A stretch of DNA of 64,000 nt, taken from positions 868,001-932,000 of the forward strand of contig NBAY01000001.1 in NCBI GenBank assembly GCA_002794775.1. The letters run 5' to 3'. The notes below the pieces were generated by a model. It searched no databases and was not told the DNA's origin. It worked only from the letters and a program-made list of their open reading frames with translations. Within the stretch, counting starts at the first letter, position 1; the number at the start of each line of letters is the position of its first letter. The position numbers and the translations under genes were made by a program. Below, in pieces: positions 49,312 through 60,400 of the stretch. Source of the stretch: Porodaedalea pini (taxonomy: Eukaryota > Basidiomycota > Agaricomycetes > Hymenochaetales > Hymenochaetaceae).

Positions 49312-49798
49312 TAGCGGCGCCTGGTGTCGATCCAGGGACCTCAAGGTTATGAGCCTTGCGCGCTCGAACCACTGCGCTACGGTCCGCTTTCGGTGTCATT
49401 TTCTGTCCCTCACGCGCCCCCTTCCCTCCCCCCCCATGCAAAAAGTCTCTAGCGGCGCCTGGTATCGATCCAGGGACCTCAAGGTTATGAGCCTTGCGCG
49501 CTTGAACCCCTGCGCTACGGTCCGCTTTCGGTGTCATTTTCTGTCCCTCACGCGCCCCCTTCCCCTCCCCCCATGCAAAAAGTCTCTAGCGGCGCCTGGT
49601 ATCGATCCAGGGACCTCAAGGTTATGAGCCTTGCGCGCTTGAACCACTGCGCTACGGTCCGCTTTCGGTGTCATTTTCTGTCCCTCACGCGCCCCCTTCC
49701 CCTCCCCCCATGCAAAAAGACTCTAGCGGCGCCTGGTATCGATCCAGGGACCTCAAGGTTATGAGCCTTGCGCGCTTGAACCACTGCGCTACGCCGCT
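49312..49798 (-). repeat. Tandem array of four ~137-bp units each holding a tRNA-Met-like sequence
   Basis: tRNA-like bodies on the minus strand lie at 49312-49388, 49450-49526, 49587-49663 and 49724-49798, spaced 138, 137 and 137 bp. Between them is a constant spacer with a T5 stretch, a long C-run on the plus strand and a ~25-bp CACGCGCCC/GTGTCATTTTC region. The first three carry a 2-nt insertion in the 5' acceptor strand (AGCGGACCG instead of AGCGGCG), so their 5' strand no longer pairs. A more decayed copy lies at 49153-49214. All share anticodon loop CTCATAA (CAT). Confidence 0.88.
49724..49798 (-). tRNA. tRNA-Met (CAT anticodon), the one array copy that folds fully
   Basis: Read 5'-3' on the minus strand: acceptor AGCGGCG pairs perfectly with CGCCGCT; positions 8-9 TA; D-stem GCGC/GCGC; anticodon stem CAAGG/CCTTG with loop CTCATAA (anticodon CAT, elongator type); five-base variable loop AGGTC; T-stem CCTGG/CCAGG with loop ATCGATA; discriminator A; then GAGTCTTTTTG as a Pol III stop. 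The A box TAGCGCAGTGG fits TRGYNNARNNG. The T-loop has A where T54 is normal, which weakens the B box, so this may be a repeat-derived or aging gene rather than the cell's main tRNA-Met. Confidence 0.65.
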
Positions 49799-50396
49799 TT
49801 TTTTACTCTCTTCTCTGTTTCCTTTCGACTCTCTTCTCTTTTCAGTTTCGCTCTCTTCTCTGTTCCCTACCTACTCTCTTCTTTCTATTTTCTTGTTTCA
49901 CTCTTTCCCAATTAATCTCTTTTCATTTTCCCCTCCCCCCATTTTATCTTACTTCTGTTACACAAAATAATACAAGGGTGTTCAATTATATATATAAATG
50001 TTCAACTTGAACAAGTACCATAAACGGTAAGACCAAGAAGCAGTCGAAACATCGCACGCATCGTCTCAGAGATCAATCCGATAACTTGCATGTCAATCAG
50101 CTTGACGGTCTGCTCTGGATGACCTACTCTGGGGAACTTTCTTCTTATGCAGGCAGACTTTGGGAGAACTATATTCAACTATGCTAATCATCTCCTCAAC
50201 GGATCAAGACTGCTCTGGACTGGTTGAGATCTTCATAAGAAAACAGAGCACAAGCTAGCACCGAGTCTTTCTAGCTCCTTCAGGCCTCTTTGTACATCTT
50301 GGTCCTTGACTCGGAGCCTCGGTTGGGTTGCGTCGATCATCTGCGATGCTTCGCTGTCGTCAGACCAGCTGTGTCGTCATCGACAACAGCAGATCT
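49799..50396. other. CT-rich tract and 5' flank of the PIP-box gene
   Basis: 49801-49960 is a pyrimidine-rich tract built of CTCTTCTCT-like words, similar in make-up to the CT-rich part of the large satellite at 57500-61242. The rest to 50396 has no gene that I recognise. Confidence 0.6.
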
Positions 50397-50525
50397 ACGC
50401 GTGCCATGTCCGCATTTGATTGACGCGTCCGACGCGTCGAATACACTCGACGCGCTCCCTCTCTGTGCACGCCCTTGCTACTCTCTGGAACCAGACTCGG
50501 GGAACTGCTGACGCGTTCGACGCGT
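50397..50525 (+). promoter_or_regulatory. Cluster of five ACGCGT (MCB-type) boxes
   Basis: ACGCGT occurs at 50397-50402, 50423-50428, 50432-50437, 50511-50516 and 50520-50525, 23-152 bp before the ATG at 50549. ACGCGT is the MluI cell-cycle box bound by MBF (Mbp1/Res with Swi6) in yeasts and drives G1/S genes. Two pairs are spaced 9 bp apart start to start. Regulation is inferred from the motif alone. Confidence 0.65.
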
Positions 50526-50548
50526 CGGCACATCGTGTCTCCTACGCC

Positions 50549-53500
50549 ATGGCAGGTCAGAAACGAAAGGTGCGTCCAGCCGATTTGCCTGAAACTGCTG
50601 CAACTTTGCGCATGTCGCTGACTATACTCTAGGTCATTCTTAACACCGAATCTGAAGGCGCGGCTCCACCTCCAAAGGCCCCGAAAACGACTCACCAGAC
50701 CAAGCTCTCATCTTTCTTCAAGAAACCCAACGCACCTCAACTGCGTTCTCCCGGGAAGGTTGGTCGACACGCAAGCTCAAGAACAGTTTACTAACGAACT
50801 GGCTTGAACAGAACATCACTAACACAGTCGATCTCACGCTTGACGACGACGACGAAGTTTTGACCGGAAAGCCGAGGAAGTCTGGAGGGGTGTGTTATAT
50901 TACTATTCATTTTCAGGTCTTGGTTGAATAACGTCTGCTCAGGTTCTGACACTTGTGAGTGCCTGGTTCTGCGCGGGCATGCTGCCTGCGAGGTTCGAGT
51001 ACGAAAGTCCCAAATGAGCCAGCTTAGTGCTTGCTCTTGGGCATGAACAACGGCGGGCTACAATAGTGTCCCGTCCGCGTTCATTCTGCACGAAAACCAA
51101 ATTGGTTTATGTGGAACGTACTCCTTTGATGTCTCACTAAAATATCGTCAAAACAACAGATCATTGATGTGAGCAGCGACGAGGAGAGGACTCCCACGGT
51201 TTGGAAGGGAAAGGGGAGAATGAGGATTGAGTCTCCGGAGGTATGTCACTCGCTCGATTTCATTCTGTCTTTAAACTTATGAACTCTGGCGTGCAGCCCT
51301 TCGAGGAATTCTCAGAGCCGACCGGAAACTTCAGCATCGCGTCAGGAAGCGGGAACAGGAGCAGCCTGACTGAGGTGAGTACGGTATAACGTTCTCTCTT
51401 ATCTATGCGTTTAACCATCTTCATAATCAGGACTGGGAGTCCGCATCCGACTCGGACTGGGAGTACTTTCAGGAGGAAGACGAGAAGATCGTGAGTAATG
51501 AATTCGATACTGAGCGTCCGTATATTAAATAGATACACATTCAGAGCGAATCGCGACCCGAGGAGCAGCAGACAGTATGCGTCCCTCGAGTTGTACATTA
51601 TGTTTAGCTGACTTGAATTTACAAAGTTTTTGGACGCTCAAAAGCTCGAGAGCAGGAATCGGCGCAATGCACAGCGTCGAGCGCAGCGCTCCCAATATGA
51701 CAATATCCATCAAGTCAAGCGCCGCGCTAGGCGTGGCGAGAAGACAGTCGAGCTCGGAAAAGCTATTGTCTCTATTGTCCACGAAGCAGCTATACGTCGC
51801 AAGGCTATTGAGAAAGCCGCCTCCTCTTCCAATGACCCATCGGTTGCTCTACCTGCTCTTGTACGCGTTGGACGAGGACTCGACTATGTTCAACAAATTC
51901 CTGACAGCGCTGAGATCTGGCAGCGCATGCCTCTGGATGTCAAGAAGATGCTCATCGAGTTTTCTGTTAATCCTCTCGCTTTCCAGTACAAGAAGTGGGC
52001 CCGACGCGGTACACTCATCCTTGACGAGGGCGAGCAAGGTGATCCGCAGAAAGCAATTTATTACATGCGTGTTATCACGTTCAATAACAAGGACACGCTC
52101 TTCACTGCGATCATCAAATTCCTTCGAGAGAGTCTCGGACACCTTCACTTTGGTTTATTCCTTCTCTTTTCGCTCGGCTTCTCATTCGTGCGCATTCAGG
52201 AAGCCATAACAGAAATTCTAATACCTTTTGGACACGAAGAACTGGCGGACTTCCTCTTCAAAACCATTGATCATTCATTACTTGAGTCTCTCAATGTCTG
52301 TGCCGGAATCGACTCCAGCTCGGAGTTCACTCTTACTTATCTCGGGTACAGCATAGCAGGGAGTGCCGAGTCACGCCTTGTTGATGATCTCACAGAGCTC
52401 CTAGGAGGCATGACACAGAGAGAGACAGGGAAGGTCGGAAAGCAGGTCGTTCGGCGCATCACTCGGTTTTGCTTGACCAATGGTATCATTCCAAGTCCAT
52501 ACCATATCCCCGGTCTTGACATAGCTGCTTCCACCCCTTTCGCGATCCGCACTAATGAAATACTAAGCCAAATTGAAGCTGTGTGCATCAGTGCACCCGG
52601 CGGACTGTGTCTGAACTCAGCACCTGGCGGTTTCATCTCAAGGTTCTGTCCTCCGAACGAATTACGTTCAGTTGTAGAGAAAGGTGTACGCGCTGGCGGC
52701 ACCTTTGACCTGGGATCAGAAATTGACACATCCCTCTGTGATCAGCTTCATGGCCTTATCAACGACCAGCTCCTTTACCAGAAGTCGGTCTATCCGGACG
52801 CGCCTCTTATCTCACCCATAGCGCTCACTGCCATGAAACAACTGGCCGCAGATGTCATCCGTCGACATGCAGGTCATGTTATCATTCTCTGGGTGAACAA
52901 GGACATCCCTCTTGAAGATTTCAATGGCACTGCATCCGGTTTATTTGCAGAAAAGGCTGGAAATGCATTTGCTCGCCGTCGTCATATTTATTCTCTCATT
53001 CATCATACTCTACCTAAATCTGGTGACTTGACAACAGCTCAGATCTCAAACTATGTTGGTGCAAACATTGATCTCTGGCCCCTCACTGTCGGCAAGCCTA
53101 ACATCACAGAACATTGCCTTTTTCTCTCTCGCTTTTCCTTGACAGTCTCTCCCATTGTTTTTGTCGCTTCCTCCAGCGCAGTTGGCTATACAGTCCGTGA
53201 AGGACTGCTCCAGAAGGTCTGGAGCCACCCGTCCGATACAGCCATGAAGGACCACTTTTTGCAAGGGCACTCACCTCTCTCTGGTGAAGACTTGTCTTCC
53301 ATATGCAAACCGATGGAACACCTAGAAAAGAAGGTCAAATATGGGATTTTTTATGCTTCAAATGACGGCTACTTGGATGACGTCGGAGATCTCACAATTG
53401 CTCAGATTGGTCCAGCATCAACAGACCTCACAATTCTCGTCATTATTCTTCATGACGGATGTGTCAAATACCAACCGATCATTGAAAAGCTCCGCTCCCA

Positions 53501-55004
53501 AATCCAGTACATACTCTACGGCATCGTCACTATTCTCTGCTCTGTTGTCTCCACTGAACTCTCCAAGAACGGCGGCTTCTCCAGAAGCAGTGAGGTCGAA
53601 ACTCGGACCTGGCTTACTGCTTGCAGGGATGCCGCAGAGTTGGTCATCCTAGACAGCGGGATGCGAGCCAAACTGAACCTTTTGAAGGAAGAACTACGCA
53701 GCTGTCAGCGAGCGCTCGGCCATCTTGCAGCCATCCTTCCCGTCTCTGTAATCTCAAAAGCAAAGACACAGCAGCAGACTAGCACATACAAGGCCTCGGA
53801 ACACGGCGCGGCTCGTGAGGCGCAGTTCAAAGACCTAGTTCGGACATTTGAGGGGCGAAACGAGTCGTTATTTGAAAAGGTTCGGCAACAGGATTCCGAC
53901 GCGCTCTTCAAGTGGTTCATGGCGCTCGACCCTGGCAAAGCCATTCTTCCTGCCCTTTCTGCAAGCGGCACACTCATTTCTGCAGAACACGAGGAAAAGA
54001 AGAAGTCAAACACCCAGGTGCTTAATAACTTTTGGACCAATCGGCGTCTCGAGAATGAGAAGAACAAAAAGCTCAGGGGACTTGATGCTGCAGAATTGGT
54101 GCGGAAACATATTGTAGAACAGGGGGATGCACCCAGAGACCTTCAACTGTATGTAACCTTTTTTTCCTCTCATTTTCTCAATTTAATCGGAATCTCTCTC
54201 TATAGAATCGTGACGAGACTGTCTAATGACATCAACATCAGACAGAACTTTGGCAGGTTTTCAGCTAATTCCACGAGACGCGATGTCTATCGAGCCGGCC
54301 ACTGTGATAATTGCGATGAACTTGTCGTAGGTCTTGACCAGAACTCCGCTCATCATTGTCCAGTCAAGGGAGAGAAACTTTTCCTTACAAATGCCAACTT
54401 TCGCATGCTCGAGCGCATTCTTTATCCTCATCATATCCTCAACAATCCTGCCCTTCAAGACTTGCTCAGCAAGACGCCTCAAGAATGTGGTCTCATACCC
54501 TTGTCTGTTCGAGATACCCTCAAATTCTTACGCCACTTCATCACTGATTTCGACAACATACCCAAAGATCTCTTTGTCTACATCAAACCCACCGACTCCG
54601 ACCTTCGATGGCACAGAGCCTCTGCTCTTGATGCCGCTCTTCCATTCCTTATCACCCACGGCTTCACTGGTCAAACCGCAGAATTTATCGACTCTGCTGT
54701 CTGGCACGACTTTCACCTGCCGCTGAGCAATGGACGCGCTTTAGCTTACAAGGATGGCCAATGGAGTCGTATGAGGTGCTCGTGTGGGTATGTTGGCACA
54801 CAAAAGACGGAGCGCCGGAAGCGCACCAAGTCCTTTGTGTATAAGCACAAGCGACACTGCACTCAGAAGGATCAGGATCCGATTATGGAGAATGCGCCCA
54901 TCCGCTCTCTATTTGACCTGTCCATCGAGCATGCAGCCCGCATTATTTATTACTTATTTGTGCAAACTGACGAAGAAGCCGACCTAACTGTATTATTTAC
55001 ATAG
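50549..55004 (+). CDS. Large unnamed protein with PIP box and SUMO-interaction-like motifs, copy 1, 10 exons, 1268 aa
   Basis: Exons: 50549-50569, 50633-50758, 50812-50889, 50943-50954, 51160-51240, 51297-51374, 51431-51490, 51545-51574, 51627-54148, 54206-55004; the sum is 3807 nt, in frame. I do not recognise the family. The N-terminus (MAGQKRK) is basic. A perfect PCNA-binding PIP box QTKLSSFF is at residues 29-36 followed by KK. Two SUMO-interaction-like motifs follow: VDLTLDDDDE (55-64) and LIIDVSSDEE (79-88). Then an acidic stretch with DWESASDSDWEYFQEEDE and a basic one rich in RRNAQRRAQR (about 170-195). A large folded central region (about 220-1000) has no motif I know; a coiled coil is likely around 840-960. 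The C-terminus has two zinc-site-like clusters: CDNC with HHC (about 1035) and CSCG with HKRHC (about 1194). The 57-bp last intron is a multiple of three and open. Nearly identical second copy at 61864. Confidence 0.82.
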
Positions 55005-55134
55005 AATCCGTAGACATGAGAACCCCGTCGGGTCAAGATAAATGTTGTAGCTTATATTATCGCAGTCATTGCAGTGTGTAAAACGAGCATTATGTTACGT
55101 GAAGTCATGATTCGAATCACGAAGAAAAATAAGA

Positions 55135-57096
55135 TCACTTCTTCGAAAGGGCCTGCAACTGTACGTATTCGTAGTAATCGCCCTTCAGAGCAAGGAGTTC
55201 GTCGTGAGTCCCGGATTCGCTCACCCACCCTTCTTTGATGAAATAACTGTTGGTAAAGGTCAATAAGGGCCAGTCATTAAGCGTCCAGGAGACATGACTT
55301 ACATGCAGTCCGCATTCTGAATGGTGGACAAACGATGTGCGATCGCAATCGTCGTCCGGCCCTTGGCAGCCTTGTCTAGTGCCTCTTGTACGACTTTTTC
55401 AGAATTCGAGTCTAGTGCAGACGTTGCCTACAATAGAAGATGATGAGACACCGAGGTCTTTGAATGTGTCATACTAATCCGTACCTCATCCAGGAGGAGC
55501 ACTTTCGGGTTGCGGAGCAAGGCTCGCGCAATGGCAATACGTTCTGTGTACCAACCAATCATCAGAACTCGGGAGAAAAGGTACATCAGCAGAGGACTCA
55601 CGCAACAGAGGACTCACGCTTTTGGCCACCGGACAGTTGCGAACCTTTGCCTCCGACGTTGGTATCAAAGCCTCTGCAAGCACCTTGTAAGCATATTGGA
55701 GAATATGGTGAAATTTTGAAAACGTACTGAGGCAGTAAGTTAATGAAGTCGAAGATATTTGCGTCCCGGCATGCAGCTTCAATCTCTTCCTGAGTGACCT
55801 CGTCGTGTGGCTTTATGGCTCCAAGCAATACGTTGAAGCGAACCGTACCTGCATACAGAGTCTACGATGCACGGAAAAATATATATATCTGTATTTGCAA
55901 AATCACCGGAAGATGGCGACTCACAGGCTCCTGTGAAACAAGCGCGATGTGCTTCCGATACTCTTGGATGTTGAGCTTCGAAATATCCTGCCCGTCGAGC
56001 TAACCGGATGAAAACCGTAAGACAAATAAAAACGATAAAATTTATGAGCTGACTCACGGAGACAGTACCAGCCAAGGGATCGTAGAAGCGCTCGATAAGT
56101 TGAATGCTAGAAGCATCGTTAAAACAGACCGGAAAGTAGTCAAGGAAGGAGCTTACGTAGTACTCTTACCGCAACCTGATGCACCGACCAAGGCGATATA
56201 CGTTCCAGGCTTAACCTCGAGGTTTAGGTCACGAAGCATGCGCACGCCCGGACGTGTCGGGTAACGGAAGTGCACACCCTCAAAACGAATGTGGCCCTGC
56301 GATTCTTTCAATACGGCACCCTCAGTCGACTCAGCGTCGATCTCCGGAACCGAATCTAATATTCTAAGAATGTCGGAGCCTGCACCCTTTGACGACGATA
56401 TGTCCGGGACGAAAGAAAACACGTTTCCGGCCTGGACCGCACCGAAAGTGACACTCTGACAAGAAAAGCCATCTCAGTATCCAACAAATACCAACATTTA
56501 GAGAGACACTACGCACGAATAAGCAGACGAAGAAGGCTGTCGTGCCATACTGGAACTTGCTAACGCCCTGTGAGCCGTACCAGAATACAAGCGCGATGAC
56601 AAACATCGTCATGGCCTGCGAAACGGCAAAGATAAGATTTGACCATAAGGCGGTGGCGTTCGAGCGCCGCAGAGGCTCCCTGAGAGATTCGCTGTATATG
56701 TCTAGGCAATCTTGCTCGCGGGTCAACGATGCCACAGTGCGAATTGAGCCAGCCGCCTCACAAGCGATCTGAGCAGACTCTTCGTGCGCCTTCTTATTAT
56801 TCTGGTCTTTGAGGACAACAACACGCTACGGAAGAAGAAGGTCAGGGTGAGACAGTTATGAAAGGATCAAATCCAAACTGACAAGGCGAATATACCCGGT
56901 AGAGACCAGGATCGGCATACACGCGATACCAACAAGAGCAAGCACAGATAGCGAAGAAAATTCCGATGAGATAGCTCTTCCACACATCACCCTGGATCGC
57001 ACCGAACCGCTTCAAGTTGAAGATATAGAAAAGCGATAAATCTTCCTCCTCCAACGCCTTTTGCTTCTGCTTCTGCTCAATGAGTTCGCTGGCCAA
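55135..57096 (-). pseudogene. C-terminal half of an MDR-type ABC transporter, truncated and internally deleted
   Basis: Minus strand, starting near LIEQKQKQKALEEEDLSL and WKSYLIGIFFAI, which is the linker and first helix of the second half-transporter. The next bases jump, in a different frame, to LALVGIACMPILVSTGYIRL, so about 130 codons of transmembrane domain 2 are gone. Downstream exons look normal: NKKAHEESAQIACEAAGSIRT, VFSFVPDISSSKGA, Walker A GASGCGKSTT, ALVSQEP (Q-loop), QLSGGQK (signature), LLLDE (Walker B), AIAHRLST (H-loop) and the end QALSKK with stop at 55135-55137. The first half (TMD1-NBD1) is absent. The deletion breaks frame, so no full transporter can form. A tandem duplication of the donor after LSGGQK (AGAGGACTCACGC twice, about 55594-55619) is another scar. 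Confidence 0.88.
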
Positions 57097-57499
57097 GTGT
57101 TGAACTATAAATAACTGACGGATACTTGCCTGAGCAAATATCCGTCACTGGTCACATGACCGACTTCCACTCCGACTATATGCTCATATGACTATGCACC
57201 GTATGCTCACTTTACTCTTTATAGTATACTATTCAATTGTACTGTATATAAGGACGGGCACTCTCGCCCCTAATCTATAGCTTTGTCCCACTTTCTGCTC
57301 GTCTAAGACCAAGGAATGGCCAGACACCTTGCATCCAAGTATTTGTCTGACCTTCGTTCATTTTTCCATAAAGAAACATAGTTATATTGATTTTTATTCT
57401 ACTAACAAGCCTGTATATAATGTGAATGTACGCACCCACACGTGTGGGTGAATACATCACGGGCACTTTATGTAAGAATTCTCGTTAAGAATCACTTTG
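57097..57499. other. Junction between ABC remnant and satellite, no gene seen
   Basis: AT-rich. Ends with a small alternating palindrome around CACCCACACGTGTGGGTG near 57430. The missing front half of the ABC gene is not here. Confidence 0.6.
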
Positions 57500-60400
57500 C
57501 TCACACTTGTCACAGTTTCATTTCCATCCTTTACCCTTTACACTTGTCACGCTCTATGCTCTTTGCACTTCTCTTTTCTCTTTTCTTTTACTTTTTTTAC
57601 CCCTTCGCCTCCCGCACTCGAACCACTGCGCTACGCCGCTGTCACACTTGTCACAGATTCATTTCCACCCTTTACCCTTTACACTTGTCACGCTCTATGC
57701 TCTTTGCACTTCTCTTTTCTCTTTTCTTTTACTTTTTTTACCCCTTCGCCTCCCGCACTCGAACCACTGCACCACGCCGCTGTCACACTTGTCACAGTTT
57801 CATTTCCATCCTTTACCCTTTACACTTGTCACGCTCTATGCTCTGTGTGGCTGCACTTCTCTTTCTTACGCTTGACATTGCTCACACTTGTCACAGTTTC
57901 ATTTCCACCCTTTATCCCTTTACACTTGTCACGCTCTATGCTCTTTGCACTTCTCTTTTCTCTTTTCTTTTACTTTTTTTACCCCTTCGCCTCCCGCACT
58001 CGAACCACTGCGCTACGCCGCTGTCACACTTGTCACAGTTTCATTTCCACCCTTTACCCTTTACACTTGTCACGCTCTATGCTCTTTGCACTTCTCTTTT
58101 CTCTTTTCTTTTACTTTTTTTACCCCTTCGCCTCCCGCACTCGAACCACTGCACCACGCCGCTGTCACACTTGTCACAGTTTCATTTCCACCCTTTATCC
58201 CTTTACACTTGTCACGCTCTATGCTCTTTGCACTTCTCTTTTCTCTTTTCTTTTACTTTTTTTACCCCTTCGCCTCCCGCACTCGAACCACTGCGCTACG
58301 CCGCTGTCACACTTGTCACAGATTCATTTCCACCCTTTACCCTTTACACTTGTCACGCTCTATGCTCTTTGCACTTCTCTTTTCTCTTTTCTTTTACTTT
58401 TTTTACCCCTTCGCCTCCCGCACTCGAACCACTGCGCTACGCCGCTGTCACACTTGTCACAGTTTCATTTCCATCCTTTACCCTTTACACTTGTCACGCT
58501 CTATGCTCTGTGTGGCTGCACTTCTCTTTCTTACGCTTGACATTGCTCACACTTGTCACAGTTTCATTTCCACCCTTTATCCCTTTACACTTGTCACGCT
58601 CTATGCTCTTTGCACTTCTCTTTTCTCTTTTCTTTTACTTTTTTTACCCCTTCGCCTCCCGCACTCGAACCACTGCGCTACGCCGCTGTCACACTTGTCA
58701 CAGTTTCATTTCCATCCTTTACCCTTTACACTTGTCACGCTCTATGCTCTGTGTGGCTGCACTTCTCTTTCTTACGCTTGACATTGCTCACACTTGTCAC
58801 AGTTTCATTTCCACCCTTTATCCCTTTACACTTGTCACGCTCTATGCTCTTTGCACTTCTCTTTTCTCTTTTCTTTTACTTTTTTTACCCCTTCGCCTCC
58901 TGCACTCGAACCACTGCGCTACGCCGCTGTCACACTTGTCACAGTTTCATTTCCACCCTTTACCCTTTACACTTGTCACGCTCTATGCTCTTTGCACTTC
59001 TCTTTTCTCTTTTCTTTTACTTTTTTTACCCCTTCGCCTCCCGCACTCGAACCACTGCGCTACGCCGCTGTCACACTTGTCACAGTTTCATTTCCACCCT
59101 TTACCCTTTACACTTGTCACGCTCTATGCTCTTTGCACTTCTCTTTTCTCTTTTCTTTTACTTTTTTTACCCCTTCGCCTCCCGCACTCGAACCACTGCG
59201 CTACGCCGCTGTCACACTTGTCACAGTTTCATTTCCATCCTTTACCCTTTACACTTGTCACGCTCTATGCTCTGTGTGGCTGCACTTCTCTTTCTTACGC
59301 TTGACATTGCTCACACTTGTCACAGTTTCATTTCCACCCTTTATCCCTTTACACTTGTCACGCTCTATGCTCTTTGCACTTCTCTTTTCTCTTTTCTTTT
59401 ACTTTTTTTACCCCTTCGCCTCCCGCACTCGAACCACTGCGCTACGCCGCTGTCACACTTGTCACAGTTTCATTTCCATCCTTTACCCTTTACACTTGTC
59501 ACGCTCTATGCTCTGTGTGGCTGCACTTCTCTTTCTTACGCTTGACATTGCTCACACTTGTCACAGTTTCATTTCCACCCTTTATCCCTTTACACTTGTC
59601 ACGCTCTATGCTCTTTGCACTTCTCTTTTCTCTTTTCTTTTACTTTTTTTACCCCTTCGCCTCCTGCACTCGAACCACTGCGCTACGCCGCTGTCACACT
59701 TGTCACAGTTTCATTTCCACCCTTTACCCTTTACACTTGTCACGCTCTATGCTCTTTGCACTTCTCTTTTCTCTTTTCTTTTACTTTTTTTACCCCTTCG
59801 CCTCCCGCACTCGAACCACTGCACCACGCCGCTGTCACACTTGTCACAGTTTCATTTCCACCCTTTATCCCTTTACACTTGTCACGCTCTATGCTCTTTG
59901 CACTTCTCTTTTCTCTTTTCTTTTACTTTTTTTACCCCTTCGCCTCCCGCACTCGAACCACTGCACCACGCCGCTGTCACACTTGTCACAGTTTCATTTC
60001 CACCCTTTATCCCTTTACACTTGTCACGCTCTATGCTCTTTGCACTTCTCTTTTCTCTTTTCTTTTACTTTTTTTACCCCTTCGCCTCCCGCACTCGAAC
60101 CACTGCGCTACGCCGCTGTCACACTTGTCACAGTTTCATTTCCATCCTTTACCCTTTACACTTGTCACGCTCTATGCTCTGTGTGGCTGCACTTCTCTTT
60201 CTTACGCTTGACATTGCTCACACTTGTCACAGTTTCATTTCCACCCTTTATCCCTTTACACTTGTCACGCTCTATGCTCTTTGCACTTCTCTTTTCTCTT
60301 TTCTTTTACTTTTTTTACCCCTTCGCCTCCCGCACTCGAACCACTGCGCTACGCCGCTGTCACACTTGTCACAGTTTCATTTCCATCCTTTACCCTTTAC

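Noticed and set aside
49312..49663. Three further functional tRNA-Met genes
   Set aside because: Their acceptor 5' strand has a 2-nt insertion that destroys pairing; I list them as repeat units, not tRNA genes.
50397..50525. ACGCGT cluster as a restriction or methylation artefact only
   Set aside because: Possible, but the same box recurs before copy 2 at different spacing, which favours a regulatory role.
51577..52209. Alternative-frame open reading frames inside exon 9 of the PIP-box gene (and the same at 62905-63537)
   Set aside because: They are shadows of the 2.5-kb main-frame exon, kept open by base composition.
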